Shown in pieces: positions 24,951-36,364 of a stretch of DNA of 64,000 nucleotides. The notes below the pieces were generated by a model. The model ran no database searches. It was not told where the DNA came from and worked only from the letters and a program-made list of their open reading frames with translations. Source of the stretch: Paguma larvata (taxonomy: Eukaryota; Chordata; Mammalia; Carnivora; Viverridae); contig CM057844.1 of assembly GCA_030068075.1 (NCBI GenBank), positions 17,406,001 to 17,470,000 on the forward strand, in the 5' to 3' direction. Position 1 is the stretch's first letter. The number at the start of each line of letters is the position of its first letter. Both the position numbers and the translations under genes were made by a program.

Positions 24951-25823
24951 TAGTTGACCCTTGAACGCCACAAGAGTTAGAAGTGCCAACCCTCTTCGAA
25001 GTCAAAAATACACATATAAATTTTGACTCCCCTCCCTAAAAATTTCACTAATAGCCTACTGTTGGCCATAAGCCTTATTGATAACATAAACAGCCAATTA
25101 ATACATCTTTTGTATAACAGTATTATGATAAAGCCAGAGAAAAAACTATTATGAAAATCATAAGAGAAAATACTCACAGTACTGTAAAAAGTCCTCAAAA
25201 AAGTGCAAATAGAACTACCCTAATACCCAGCAATAGCACTGCTAGGAATCTACCCAAGAGACATAGGAGTGCTGATACACAGGGGCACGTGTACCCCAAT
25301 ATTCATAGCAGCACTTTCGACAATAGCCAAATCATGGAAAGAGACTAAGTGTCCACCAACAGATGAATGGATAAAGAAGAAGCGGTATATATATACAATG
25401 GAATACTACGCAGCAATGAGGAAGAATGAAATCTGGCCATGTATAGCAACATGGATGAAACTGGAGGGTATTACGTTAAGTGAAATAAGTCAGTCAGAGA
25501 AAGCCAGATACCACATGCTTTCACGCATAGGTGGATTTTGAGAGACTTAGCAGAAAGTCATGGGGGAGAGGAAGAGGGGGAAAAAAAAGACACAGAGAGG
25601 GAGGGAGACAAAACACAAGAGACTCTTAAAGACTAAGAACAAACTAAGGGGTGAGGGGGGGTGTGATGGGCGAGAGTGGGTGATGGGCACAGAGGAGGGC
25701 ACTTGTTGGGATGAGAACTGGGTGTTGTATGGAAACCAATCTGACAATAAATTATTCTAAAAAAAAACCCTTGTGTAAGTGGACCTGTGCAGTTCAAGCC
25801 CATGTTATTCAAGGGTCATCTGC
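24950..25823. mobile_element. Inverted-repeat DNA transposon (non-autonomous), split by an L1 fragment
   Basis: The left end AGTTGACCCTTGAACGCCAC and the right end at about 25791-25823, whose reverse complement reads AGATGACCCTTGAATAACAT, form terminal inverted repeats. Old L1 sequence continues on both sides, so the element jumped into the L1. The inner part ('ttattgataacataaacagc') belongs to a dispersed mammalian family I recognise but cannot name; a TA-inserting Tc1/mariner-like element is likely. Confidence 0.65.
25188..25767 (+). mobile_element. 3' fragment of a carnivore L1, plus strand
   Basis: The last part of L1 ORF2, split by a frameshift, then a short 3' UTR and an A run (25759-25767). 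Visible ORF2 tail features are [40 protein letters not shown] and [14 protein letters not shown]. It is closely related to the 3' end of the full-length L1 at 26.5 kb but lies in the opposite orientation. It is 5'-truncated, as most L1 copies are. It sits inside the inverted-repeat transposon. Confidence 0.88.
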
Positions 25824-26491
25824 ATTGAGCTGTGAGAGTTCTTTATATGTTATAAATACAGATCCTTTATCGGACATGATTTACAAATATTTTCATCCAA
25901 TTCATGACATGTCTTTTTATTTTCTTAATGGTGTTTTTTGAGATCCAAAAATCTTTGTTTGAGAAGCAAAAAATTTTAATTTAGATGAAGTCCACTTTAT
26001 GAAATTTTTATTTTATGGATCTCCATTTTGGTTTCGTATCTAAGAATCATTTGCCTATCCCAAGGTCATGAACATTTCCTCTTATGTTTTCTTCTAGAAG
26101 TTTTAAATTTTTTTATATATATATAAAGTTTTTTATGTGTATTTTTGAGAGAGAGAGAGAACATTGGGAGGGGAGGGGCAGAAAGATACAGAGACAGAAC
26201 TCGAAGCAGGCTCCAGTCTCTGTGTTTGACATGAGGCTCGAACTCATGAGCTGTGAGATCAAGACCTGAGCTGCAGTCAGACGCTCAACTGACTGAGCCA
26301 CACTGGCATCCCTATATTTTTTACATTTAGATGGTGTGTTACAGTAATTAATTTTCAAGTATCAAATCAACTTTGTTTCCAAGGACAAATGGTACTTGAG
26401 CATGATCATGATATATAATCCTTTACATATGCCGCTGCATTTGGTTTGCTAAGTTGTCCAATTTGACACCAAATTCTTCATAATATTCCCT
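25824..26491 (-). mobile_element. Old L1, ORF2 middle part, continuing the 24.1 kb fragment
   Basis: Antisense L1 wording continues beyond the DNA transposon: 'gagagttctttatatgttat', 'ggtttcgtatctaagaatca', 'gatatataatcctttacata', 'gtttgctaagttgtcc'. There are internal deletions and a CAN-SINE insertion. The next L1 block is found only at 33092, beyond the full-length L1. Confidence 0.8.
26125..26313 (-). mobile_element. CAN-SINE inserted in the old L1
   Basis: The reverse complement starts near GGGATGCCAGTGTGGCTCAG with an intact B-box-like region (GAGTTCGAGCC). The (GA)n at 26149-26160 is its CT-rich part and the A tail is the T-rich left end. It is more diverged than the SINEs at 10.9 and 18.7 kb. 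Confidence 0.88.
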
Positions 26492-26659
26492 TATAAGCCC
26501 TTTATTTTTTTTTAATTTTATAATAGTTTATTTTCAAATTGGTTTACATATAACACCCAGTGTTCATCCCAACATGTGCCCTTTTCAATGCCCATCACCC
26601 CCTCTCCCCCCTCCCTCATCCCCCTTACCCTCAGTTTTTTCTTAGTCTTTGAGAGTCTC

Positions 26660-29600
26660 TTATGTTTTATCTCCCTCCCTCTCTGTGTCTTTTTTTCCTT
26701 TCCCATCTTCCCCTCCCCCTGGTTTTTGCTTAGTCTCACAAAGTCCACCTATTCGTGGAAACATATGGTATCTGTCTTTTTCTGACTGACTTATTTCACT
26801 TAACATAATACCCTCCAGTTCCATCCATCTGGCTACACATGGCCAGATTTCATTTTTTCTCATTGCCACGTAGTAGTCCATTGTATATAAGTACCATAAC
26901 TTCTTTATCCATTCGTCAGTTGATGGGCACTTGGTCTCTTTCCATGATTTGGCTATTGTCGAAAGTGCTGCTATGAACATTGGGGTACACATGCTCCTAT
27001 GCATCAGCATTCCTGTGTCTCTTGGGTAGATTCCTAGCAGTGCTATTGCTGGATCATAGGGTAGCTCTATTTTCATTTTGTTGAGGAACCTCCACACCGT
27101 TTTCCAGAGTGGCTGCACCAGTTTGCATTCCCACCAACAGTGTAGGAGGGTGCCTACTTCTCCACATCCTCGCCAGCATCTATAGTTTCCTGATTTGTTC
27201 ATTTTAGCCACTCTGACTGGTGTGAGGTGGTATCTCAGTGTGGTTTTGATTTGTATTTCCCTGATGATGAGTGACATTGAGCATTGTTTCATGTGTCTGT
27301 TGGCCATCTGAATGTCCTCTTTGAAGAAGTGTCTGTTCATATCTTCCGCCCATTTCATCACTGGGTTGTTTGTTTTTCAGGTTTGGAGTTTGGTAAGTTC
27401 TTTATAAATTTTAGATATTAGTCCTTTACCCGATATGTCATTTGCGATGATCTTTTCCCATTCCGTTGGTTGCCTATTCGTTTTGTTGGTTGTTTCTTTT
27501 GCTGTGCAGAAGCTTTTTATCTTGATGAGGTCCCAATAGTTCATCTTTGCTTTTAATTCTCTTGCCTTTGGAGACGTGTCGAGTAAGAAATTGGTGCGTC
27601 TTAGGTCAAAGAGGCTTTTTCCTGTTTTCTCCTCTAGGATTTTGACGGTTTCCTGTCTCACATTCAGATCTTTTATCCATTTAGAATTTATTTTTGTGAG
27701 TGGTGTAAGAAAGTGGTCTAGTTTCATTCTTTTGCATGTATCTGTCCAATTCTCCCAGCACCATTTGTTAAAGAGGCTGTCTTTTTTCCATTGGATACAT
27801 TTTCCCGCTTTGTCAAAGATTAGTTGGCCATATACTTGCGGGTCCATTTCTGAGTTTTCTATTCTATTCCATTGGTCTATGTGTCTGTTTTTGTGCCAAT
27901 ACCATACAGTCTTGATGACCACCGCTTTGTAGTAGAGGTTAAAGTCTGGGTGATGCCTCCCTCCTTGGTTTTATTCTTCAGTATTATTTTGGCTATTCGA
28001 GGTCTTTTGTGGTTCCATACAAATTTTAGGATGGTTTGCTCTAGCTTTGAGAAGAATGCTGGTGCAATTTTGATTGGGATTGCATTGAATGTGTAGATTG
28101 CTTTGGGTAGTATTGCCATTTTGACGATATTTATTCTTCCAATCCATGAGCATGGGATGTTTTTCCATTTCCTTGTGTCTTCCTCAATTTCCTTCATAAG
28201 TTTTTTATAGTTTTCAGTGTAGAGGTCTTTCACCTCTTTGGTTAGGTTTATTCCTAAGTATTTTATGGTTTTTGGTGCAATTGTGAAAGGGATTAGCTTC
28301 TTTATTTCTCTTTCTGCTACTTCATTGTTGGTGTATAGAAATGCCACCGATTTCTGTACATTGATTTTGTATCCTGCAACTTTGCTGAAATCATGAATCA
28401 GTTCTAGTAGGCTTTTGCTGGATTCCGTCGGGTTTTCCATGTAAAGTATCATGTCATCTGCAAAAAGTGAAAGTTTGACTTCCTCCTTGCCAATCTTGAT
28501 GCCTTTTATTTTGTTTTGTTGTCTGATTGCTGATGCTAAGACTTCCAGCACTATGTTAAATAGCAGTGGCGAGAGTGGACACCTCTGTCGTGTTCCTGAT
28601 CTCAGGGAGAAGGCTTTCAATTTTTCCCCATTGAGGATGTGGGCTTTTCATATATGGCTTTTATGATGTTTAAGTATGTTCCTACTATCCCGACTTTCTC
28701 GAGAGTTTTTATTAAGAAAGGGTGCTGTATTTTGTCAAATGCTTTTTCTGCATCTATTGACAGGATCATATGGTTCTTATCTTTTCTTTTGTTGATGTGA
28801 TGTATCACGTTGATTGATTTGCGAATATTGAACCAGCCCTGCAACCCAGGGAAGAATCCTACTTGATCATGGTGGATAATTCTCTTTATATGCTGTTGGA
28901 TTCGATTTGCTAGTATCTTGTTGAGAATTTTTGCATCCATATTCATCAGGGATATTGGCCTGTAATTTTTTTTCATTGCTGGGTCTCTATCTGCTTTGGG
29001 AATCAAAGTGATGCTGGCTTCATAGAATGAGTCTGGGAGTTTTCCTTCCGTTTCAATTTTTTGGAACAGCTTGAGGAGGATAGGAATTAACTCTGTTTTA
29101 AATGTCTGGTAAAATTCCGCAGGAAAGCCATCTGGTCCAGGGCTTTTATTTGCTGGGAGGTTTTTAATAACTGATTCTATTTCTTCACTAGTTATGGGTC
29201 TGTTCAAATTTTCTATTTCTTCCCGTTTGAGTTTTGGTAGCGTGTGACTATTTAGGAAGCTGTCCATTTCTTCCAGATTGCCAAGTTTGGTGGCATATAA
29301 TTTTTCATAGTATTCTCTGATGATTGCTTGTATCTCTGAGGGATTGGTTGTAATTTCTCCCTTTTCATTTACGATTTTATCTATTTGAGTTCTCTCTCTT
29401 TTCTTTTTGAGAAGCCTGGCTAGAGGTTTGTCTATTTTGTTTATTTTTTCAAAGAACCAGCTTTTGGTTTCATTGATCTGTTCCACTACCTTTTCTGTCT
29501 CCATATGGTTAATTTGTGCTCTGATCTTTGTTATTTCTCTCTTTCTGCTGGGCTTGGGTTGTTTTAGCTGATCTGCTTCTAGTTCCTTTAGGCGTGCTGT

Positions 29601-30568
29601 TAGAATTTGTGTTATTGATTTTTCTTGTTTTTTGAGATGGGCCTGGATTGCAATATATTTCCCTCTCAGGACTGCCTTTGCTGCACCCCAGAGCGTTTGG
29701 ATTGTTGTATTTTCATTTTCATTTGTTTCCATGTATTTTTTAATTTCTTCTCTGATGGCTTGGTTGACCCACTCATCTTTTAGTAGGTTATTTCTTAGCC
29801 GCCATGTTCTTGGATATTTTCCAGGCTTTCTCCTGTGGTTGATTTCAAGTTTCAAAGCATTGCGGTCTGACAGTGTACATGGTATGATCTCAATTCTTTT
29901 ATATTTATTCAGAGCTTCCCTGTGCCCCAGAATGTGGTCTATCTTGGAAAATGTACCGTGTGCAGATGAGAAGAACGTAAATTCCTTTGCTTCTGGATGA
30001 AGGACCCTAAAGATGTCTGTGAGGCCCATCTGTCCTAATGTGTCATTCAGGGCTATTGTTTCTGTGGAGATTTTCTGTTTTGTGGATCTATCCAATGCTG
30101 AGAGTGGAGTGTTGAGATCCCCTACTATTAGGACATTTTTATCGATGAGGTTGCTAATGTTTGTAATTAGTTGTTTTACAAATTTGGGTGTCCCCGAATT
30201 CGGTGCGTAGATATTTACAATTGTTAGCTCTTCCTGCTGTATGGTCCCTGAGACTATTATATAATGTCCTTCTTCATCTCTTATTACATCGTTCATTTTA
30301 AAGTCTAATTTGTCTGATATAAGTGTGGCTACTCCGGCTTTCTTCTGACTTCCAGTAGCATGGTAGATAGATCTCCATCCCCTCACTTTCAATCTGAAGG
30401 TATCTTCAGGTTTAAGATGAGTTTCTTGAAGACAGCAAATAGATGGGTCTTGTTTTTTAATCCATTCTGTTATCCTGTGTCTTTTGATTGGGCATTTAGT
30501 CCATTTACATTCAGTGTTAATATTGAAAAATATGGGCTTACAGTCACTGTATTATCTGTAAGGTTCAT
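26660..30568 (-). pseudogene. L1 ORF2 (endonuclease and reverse transcriptase), multiply broken
   Basis: ORF2p nicks target DNA and reverse-transcribes L1 RNA. The ATG at 30568 is my best start guess; it overlaps the end of ORF1. Recognisable parts: AP-like endonuclease ([24 protein letters not shown]), reverse transcriptase ([35 protein letters not shown], catalytic FADDMILY) and the cysteine-rich C terminus ([18 protein letters not shown]). Breaks: a frameshift near 30490-30500; a small deletion with frameshift near 28620-28640, between the palm motifs; a frameshift near 27945-27955; and an in-frame TGA at 27377-27379. The remaining frame ends at 26660. With at least four lesions the element is dead, although the catalytic residues that I can see are still encoded across the different frames. 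Confidence 0.93.
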
Positions 30569-31508
30569 GTTTGTAAGGCTGACCCTGGCAGTTTGTGTTC
30601 TTTGCAACCTTGTCTTCATAGATGCCCCACAGGATCTCTTGCAGTGCTGGCTTATTTGTGATAAATTCTTTCAGTTTTTGTTTGTTGGGAAAAACCTTGA
30701 TCTCTCCTTCTATTCTGAATGACAGGCTAGCCGGATACAGAATTCTTGGTTGCATGTCCTTCTTGCTCATCACATTGAAGATATCCTGCCATTCCTTTCT
30801 GGCTTGCCAAGTTTCTGTAGATAAGTCTGCTACTACCCTTATATGTCTCCCTTTGTATGTTAGGGTTCTTTTGTCCCTAGCTGCTTTCAGGATTCTCTCC
30901 CTATCTTTGTATTTTGCCAGCTTCACTATGATGTGCCATGCAGAAGGTCTATTCAAGTTACGTCTGAGGGGAGTTCTCTGTGCCTCTTGGATTTCCATGC
31001 CCGTTTCCTTTCTCATGTTGAGGAAGTTCTCATCAATGATTTATTCAAGAACCCCTTCGACTCCTTTCTCTCTCTCTTTTTCCTCTGGAACTCCTATGAT
31101 ACAGATATTGTTTCTTTTGAGTGCATCGCTCAGCTCTCGAATTCTCCTTTCCTGTTCCTGGATCAGCTTCTCTCTCTTTTTATCTGCTTCCTCTTTTTCA
31201 ATGATTTTGTCTTCTAATTCACTAACTCTTTCCTCTACCTCTTCAATCCGAGCTGTGACTGCTTCCAGTTTCCTCTGTATTTCTTCCAATGTCTTCTTTA
31301 ATTCTTCCTGACCGTTTTTAAGGTCCTTGAACTCTGCCGCGCGGGACTCCTTGCATTCATCTAAGCTTTTTTCAAGGCCAGCAATTAGTTTTATGATTAT
31401 CATTCTATATTCAAGTTCTGTTATGTTGCTTATATCTGTTTTCATTAATTCTTGAGCTATCACTGCTTCTTGTAGATTCTTATGTGGAGAATTCTTCTGT
31501 CTCGTCAT
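30552..31508 (-). pseudogene. L1 ORF1 (RNA-binding chaperone), broken by a nonsense codon
   Basis: L1 ORF1p normally forms coiled-coil trimers that coat L1 RNA and act as nucleic-acid chaperone. I set the start at 31508 (MTRQKNSPHK), which fits the family, although the frame is open for 32 further codons upstream. About residues 20-140 form a heptad-rich coiled coil (EEVEERVSELEDKIIEKEEA). Next comes the RRM-like region starting NNICIIGVPE, then the C-terminal domain (ILKAARDKRTLTYKG, ETWQARKEW). Codon 156 (31041-31043) is TAA, between GVEGVLE and IIDENF, where related elements have a sense codon. It cuts the protein before most of its RNA-binding part. The frame is otherwise continuous to the stop at 30552 (318 codons). 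Confidence 0.93.
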
Positions 31509-33078
31509 TTTGGCTGGATGTGTTATGGGTTGTTTCTTGAAGTTGCCCTGGAAAGGAAAACTGACAGACACACAGAACACAGAAATACTCAAACGTACCG
31601 ACAAATGGTCCAGACAAGCAGTTCACAACAGAAAAAAATAACAAGTGACTCTCTGAGGGCAATGTCCTGAAGTAACAGCTACACGTTAAGGACAGGGTTT
31701 GTAGTGTGCTGGTGGCAGAGCATATATAGACAGAATAATGACTGGTGCAGGGAGAAGAAGGAAATGGACTTTGCCCAAGTAGAGCGACTAAAGGGTTTAA
31801 TCCAGACTGATAGAAATCAGAATAAGGACAGGTGCGAGGGAAAAGGAATAAAGATCGATGTCGTCTAGATGAACTTATACGGCCTGGTTATTCCAGAAAA
31901 AGGGCTAGGGAAGTAAAGAAGAGGTTGTAGGACATGTCCTCAAAGAGTGGGTTAAAAAAAAAAACAAAAAACAAAAAAAATGATTAAGCCAGTCAGTACC
32001 CTGGATGACCAGCTCAGGGATGGGGATTGGTAGGAATGAGAAATGGAGGGATAAATTTAAAAAGAGGAAATGACTGGCGTTACTCCAGGCAGCAATCTCC
32101 ACTTGGATCAGTCGCTCCTGCTGATAGTTTGGGAGGGGCGTGGTTTAGTGTAGGCGGGTCCGGCCTCCACTGCTGCAGAGATGGCTTCTGGGGTGACTTC
32201 CTGGCTTGTGAGACAACAATGGCGTCTCTCCAGACCCGCGCCACCAGTCCTGGAGGCTTTATTCGCCCCTTTATTTCTGTTCTCTCTCCACCGCCAACGC
32301 CGGCCTAGTGTGGTTTACTGGACGGTGACCCGTCCGTGTCCCACAGGAGCCGCCGCCTGGGGCTGCCTGGGTCCCTGCGGCGTGCGTGCCCGGAGGCGCT
32401 GGGCGAGGGTGGCGCGGTGGCGCGGCCGTCTGCTACCCCCCGATTTGGCTGTAACTGTGAGGGGTTAGAGGTGCTCCGCAGGAGCCACCGCCTGGGTCCC
32501 CGCTCCCTGTCCTGGCAGTGCGCGCGCCCCGAAGGCGCTGGGCTAGGGTGGCGCGGTGAGGCGGCCGTCTGCCACCCCCGATTTCGTTATAATTGTGCCG
32601 GGGTTAGAGGTGCTCAGCTGGTAGCGCCGCCTGGGTCCCCGCTGCCAGTCCCCTTGGCACGCTCGTGCCAGTGGCCCAGGACGGGGTTGGTGCGGTCCCA
32701 GCAGCGCGCGGGTAGTGCTGCTTCTTGCCACTGAACTTCTCTTCAAAAGCCCTGCATTTAGGGGCTGGATGGTAGCGGTCTCACCCGCTCTGGCCCTCTC
32801 GTTCAGATGTTGTTCAATCGGCACTTTCCCAGCTATCTCCGAAGACGCTCACCCTCCCCTCAGCTCAACTTCCTGAGTTCGAGTTCGTTTTATCCGACCC
32901 AGATTAAACTCACAGTTTAGTTGGGCCGTGTCTGTTTTCGCCTACGTTTCTTGTCAGTTGTAGCACCTTTTCCCCCCGATTTTTGGAGTTGAGAGAGACA
33001 ATGGTTTCAGTCGTCCCCGTTTAAAGGGCAAGCGAAATACTGGAGCCCCCTACTCCTCCGCCATGTTGCCCCTCCTCC
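31509..33078 (-). promoter_or_regulatory. L1 5' UTR / internal promoter region, CpG-rich
   Basis: This is the non-coding leader of the full-length L1. The first bases contain CAACATGGCGG, close to the YY1-type site (CAAGATGGC) that positions transcription in human L1. The interval 32130-32760 is strongly GC- and CpG-rich and holds tandem units listed separately. The frames on either strand here are by-products of GC richness. Confidence 0.8.
32346..32680 (-). repeat. Tandem monomer-like units in the L1 5' UTR
   Basis: A unit beginning GGAGCC(G/A)CCGCCTGGG on the + strand starts at 32346 and 32481, and a diverged third copy starts at 32620 (GGTAGCGCCGCCTGGGTCCC). Units are about 135-139 bp and share 'gaggcgctggg', 'gggtggcgcggtg', 'gcggccgtctgc', 'ccccgattt' and 'ggggttagaggtgctc'. 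The third loses similarity after about 40 bases. Confidence 0.8.
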
Positions 33079-33091
33079 TATAAGCCCTTTA

Positions 33092-36000
33092 AACTCTTCA
33101 GGGTTAGCACTAATAATACTCCCCTCTTTCATTCCTGATTTTGAAAGTTTTTTTTGTGATTTTTTTTTGTTTTTTTGTCTGTTTTTTTGTCACACTACCT
33201 AAGTGATTGTCAATTTTATTTACTTTTCAACTTTTGGCTTCATTAATACTCTCTATTGCTTTTCTGTTTTCCATTTCATTAATTTCCACCTCAATCTTTA
33301 TTGTTTCTGTCATTCTGCTTACTTTGCAGTTAGTTTGTTCTTGTCTTCCTAGTTTCTTAAGACAAAAAGCTAGCTCTTTGATTTGAGCTCTTTCTTCACT
33401 TCCAGTGTAGGTGTTTAAAGCTTTAAGTTTCTCTTTAATCTGCTTCTCTTTAATCTGCTTCTGCGGTGTCCAGCAAATCTTGATTTGCCATGCTTTTGTT
33501 TTCATTCAGTTTAAAATATTTTCCAATTTCCTCGTGATTTCTTTTTTGACCTATGGATTATTTGAAATATGTTAATTTTCAAGTGGGAATTTCCTAAATT
33601 TGTTTCTGCTGTTGATTTCTAATAGTGTTGTGGTCTGAGGATGTAATCGTATGATTTCAATCGTTTTAAATTTAGTGCGCCTTGTTTATAGCCTAACATA
33701 TGGTCTACCCTGGAAAATTTTCCATGTGTGCTATTGTTGGGTGAAGTATCCCACAAGGTTGATACTGTTATTTAAGTATTCTGCATGTTTGTTGATTTTT
33801 CTGTCATACATAATACCCCTTTACAAATTATTGAGTATAGGCTATTGAAGTTTCCAACTATTATTACTGAATGGTCTATTTCTTCTTTCAATTCTTTCCA
33901 TTTTTCTTCATATATTTTGGGGATCTGTTAAGTGTTTACATTTTGATAAATGTTATATCTTCCTGATTACTGGGCCCTTTTATATTATAAAATGTCCCTC
34001 TTGGTCTCTAGTAACATATGTGGACTTAAATTCTACTTTTTTCTGATAATAAGTTTATCGTTTACATGGTATATCACTGTCATACTTTTGATTTTTACCT
34101 ATTTGGATCAAAAGTGTCTCTTTATAGATAGCATACAGCTGGAGCTTAACGTTTTATCCGGTCTGATAATCTCTGCCTTTGACTAGAATTGTTAATTCAT
34201 TTACATTTATTGTAGTTATTGATATGGTTTCATTTACATCTGCCACTTTTTTTTTTTCTCTGTTTCATGCCTCCCTTGTTCCTCTGCTCCTCAGCTACTA
34301 CTTTCTTTGGGGGTAAACAGATATTTTACAGTACACCATTTTAATTATTTTCTTAATTTTTTCTTAAATTTTTTATGAGATATTTTAATGGTTGGTTTAG
34401 GACTTGTACTGCAAATTCTTAGCTTATTACAATTTATTTCAGATCAATACTAACTTAATTCATACAAAATGTAGAAACTTATTCCTAGATAGCTCCATTC
34501 CTTCCTCCTTCCTTTATGCTATTATTTTCATAATTATGGCTTTACATGTTATAAGCTAATTTAGTTTTATAGGTACTGTTTTATGCAATTTCACATATTT
34601 TCAACCAGTTAAAGAAAAAAGAAAAAAATATTTCCACAGTCTTATATATTTACCTGTATATTTCTCTCTTTCAATATTCCTTATTTCTACATGTGAATTC
34701 TACTTACCATCTAGTAAAATTTCTTTTCAATCTGAAGGAATTCCTTTAGTATTTGTTGTAAGACAGGTCTAAGAGCAACAAACTCACTCGTTTTTAAATC
34801 TTGGAATGTCTTTCTTTTTGAAATGTCAACTTTGAATAATAAACTTAATGGATTTAGAATTTTTGGAATGTCAGTCTTGAAGGATAATTTTAATGGATTT
34901 ATATATATTGGTTGACAGTCATATTCCTTCAGCATTTTGAATATGTCATCCCTTTGCATTCTGGCTTCCTTTTTCTTTGAACGAGAGGTCTGCTGTTATC
35001 ATATTGTTGTTCCCTTATATATGATGAATCATTTTTCTTTTGTTCTTTTCAAGATTTTCTTTGTTTTTGGTTTTCAACAGTTTGACTACAAGGTGTCCAG
35101 ATGTGGCCCTCTTGGTACCTACCATACTTGGAAGTCACTGAGTTTGTTGGTTCCATAGATTAGTTTTTAATCAAATTTGGAAATTATCTGGCAGTGTGTC
35201 TTCAAATATTTTTTTCTATTATTTTCTCTTTCCTCTCTCCTCTGAGACTCCCAATTGGAAATGTTAGTATGATTGATAGTATCCCATAAGTTTCTCAGGC
35301 TCTCCTCATTTCTATTTTTTTTTCTTTCTCTTCTCTTGCTTGAACAATTTCTGTTGATCTATCCTCATATTTGCAGATTCTTCCTTCTGTAATCTCAAAT
35401 ATGCTGCAGAGTCCCTATAACAATGCTTCACCTCAGTTATTTTACTTTTTTTCTATAGAATTTCCACTTAGTTATTTTTATATCTCTTTATTAAGAGTCT
35501 CTAATTAATCATTATTATCATATTGTTCTTTCATTGCTTGAAAGTTACCTTTAGGTGTTTGAACATACTTACAATAGCTTCTTTGAAGTCTTTGTCTATT
35601 GAGTCCAAAAACTAGACTCCTCAGAGATAATAGGTATTGAATTTTTTTTCCTGAGCATCAGTGATACTTCATTATTTCTTTATATAACATCTTACATTCA
35701 TTGTATTTTTGTTGTTGTTGTTCAAAACTGAACACTTTATTGAAAACTGGACATTTTAGATAATGTAGCAATTCACGATTTCTATTTTTTCTTCCTAGGC
35801 ATTATTACTATTGCTTTTTAAAGTGTTTAGTAATTTGCCTGAATTCTATAGTCTGCCTCCCTCACAGTATGTGATCACTGCTCAGTTATTTTCTTTATTC
35901 TTGCTTTGTTAAGCCTGACTTCCTAAGGGTTGCCCTTGCACTAGCATAGCTTAGTGGTCAACCAGGGATTGGTCAGAGGTTGTACTCAAACACCCCGATC

Positions 36001-36360
36001 TAGTCTACCATTTTAAGACAAAGCTATGTGTAGACTGGGAAATGCATTTAAAGTTCAGGTCGTTTACAAGACTGCCTTGACTTTAACTTTGTGTCTGCAA
36101 AGACTCACAATCACCCAGAATGAATATATAGCTAGGAATCTCTCCAGTCTTTACTGAATATGTGCATAGCCTAATCATGCACACACCCTTCCAGATGACC
36201 AGAGATATTTTGGAGCCTATCAATGCCCACTATGGCTATCTCATTGCGTGGCTATCCCTGCTAAAATTTTTTCTCCAACGAGGATCACGGCTTCAGGCTG
36301 TTGTAATGTTGGTCTTCTTGTTCATTTGCTATTGAGATAATACAATTCTCCATAACACTT
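33092..36360 (-). mobile_element. Old L1 (L1M-type), 5' part: ORF2 start, ORF1 and 5' region
   Basis: This continues the old L1 from the other side of the full-length insertion. Antisense wording includes ORF2 endonuclease-region phrases ('gtgttgtggtctgaggatgt', 'cctaacatatggtctaccct', 'ttttccatgtgtgctattg') and, from about 34.7 kb, ORF1-region phrases ('atattccttcagcattttga', 'aaggtgtccagatgtggc', 'tcccataagtttctcaggct'). Minus-strand frames are short and broken. The upstream end at about 36360 is a guess. Confidence 0.8.
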
Positions 36361-36364
36361 AGGG

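Larger units (their letters stand above)
26505..33078 (-). mobile_element. Full-length L1 retrotransposon (felid L1), inactive
   Basis: The element runs from its 5' end at 33078 (GGAGGAGGGGCAACATGGCG) to a short A tail at 26505-26513, 6,574 bp. TATAAGCCCTTTA occurs at 26492-26504 and again at 33079-33091, a perfect 13-bp target-site duplication that proves insertion by target-primed reverse transcription. In order on the minus strand: GC-rich 5' UTR (about 33078-31509), ORF1 (31508-30552), ORF2 (about 30568-26660), short 3' UTR and A tail. Both ORFs are broken (see the separate entries), so it cannot move by itself. It landed in an older L1 of the same orientation. Confidence 0.96.

Noticed and set aside
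29632..30722. Several plus-strand frames of 65-122 codons
   Set aside because: All are antisense to L1 ORF2 endonuclease sequence and have no independent support.
30622..31311. A 229-codon plus-strand frame
   Set aside because: It is exactly antisense to L1 ORF1. Its Ser/Leu-rich composition is the shadow of the coiled-coil coding strand.
32027..32824. GC-rich frames of 93-132 codons on both strands
   Set aside because: They lie in the CpG-rich L1 5' UTR, where stop codons are rare; no family similarity.
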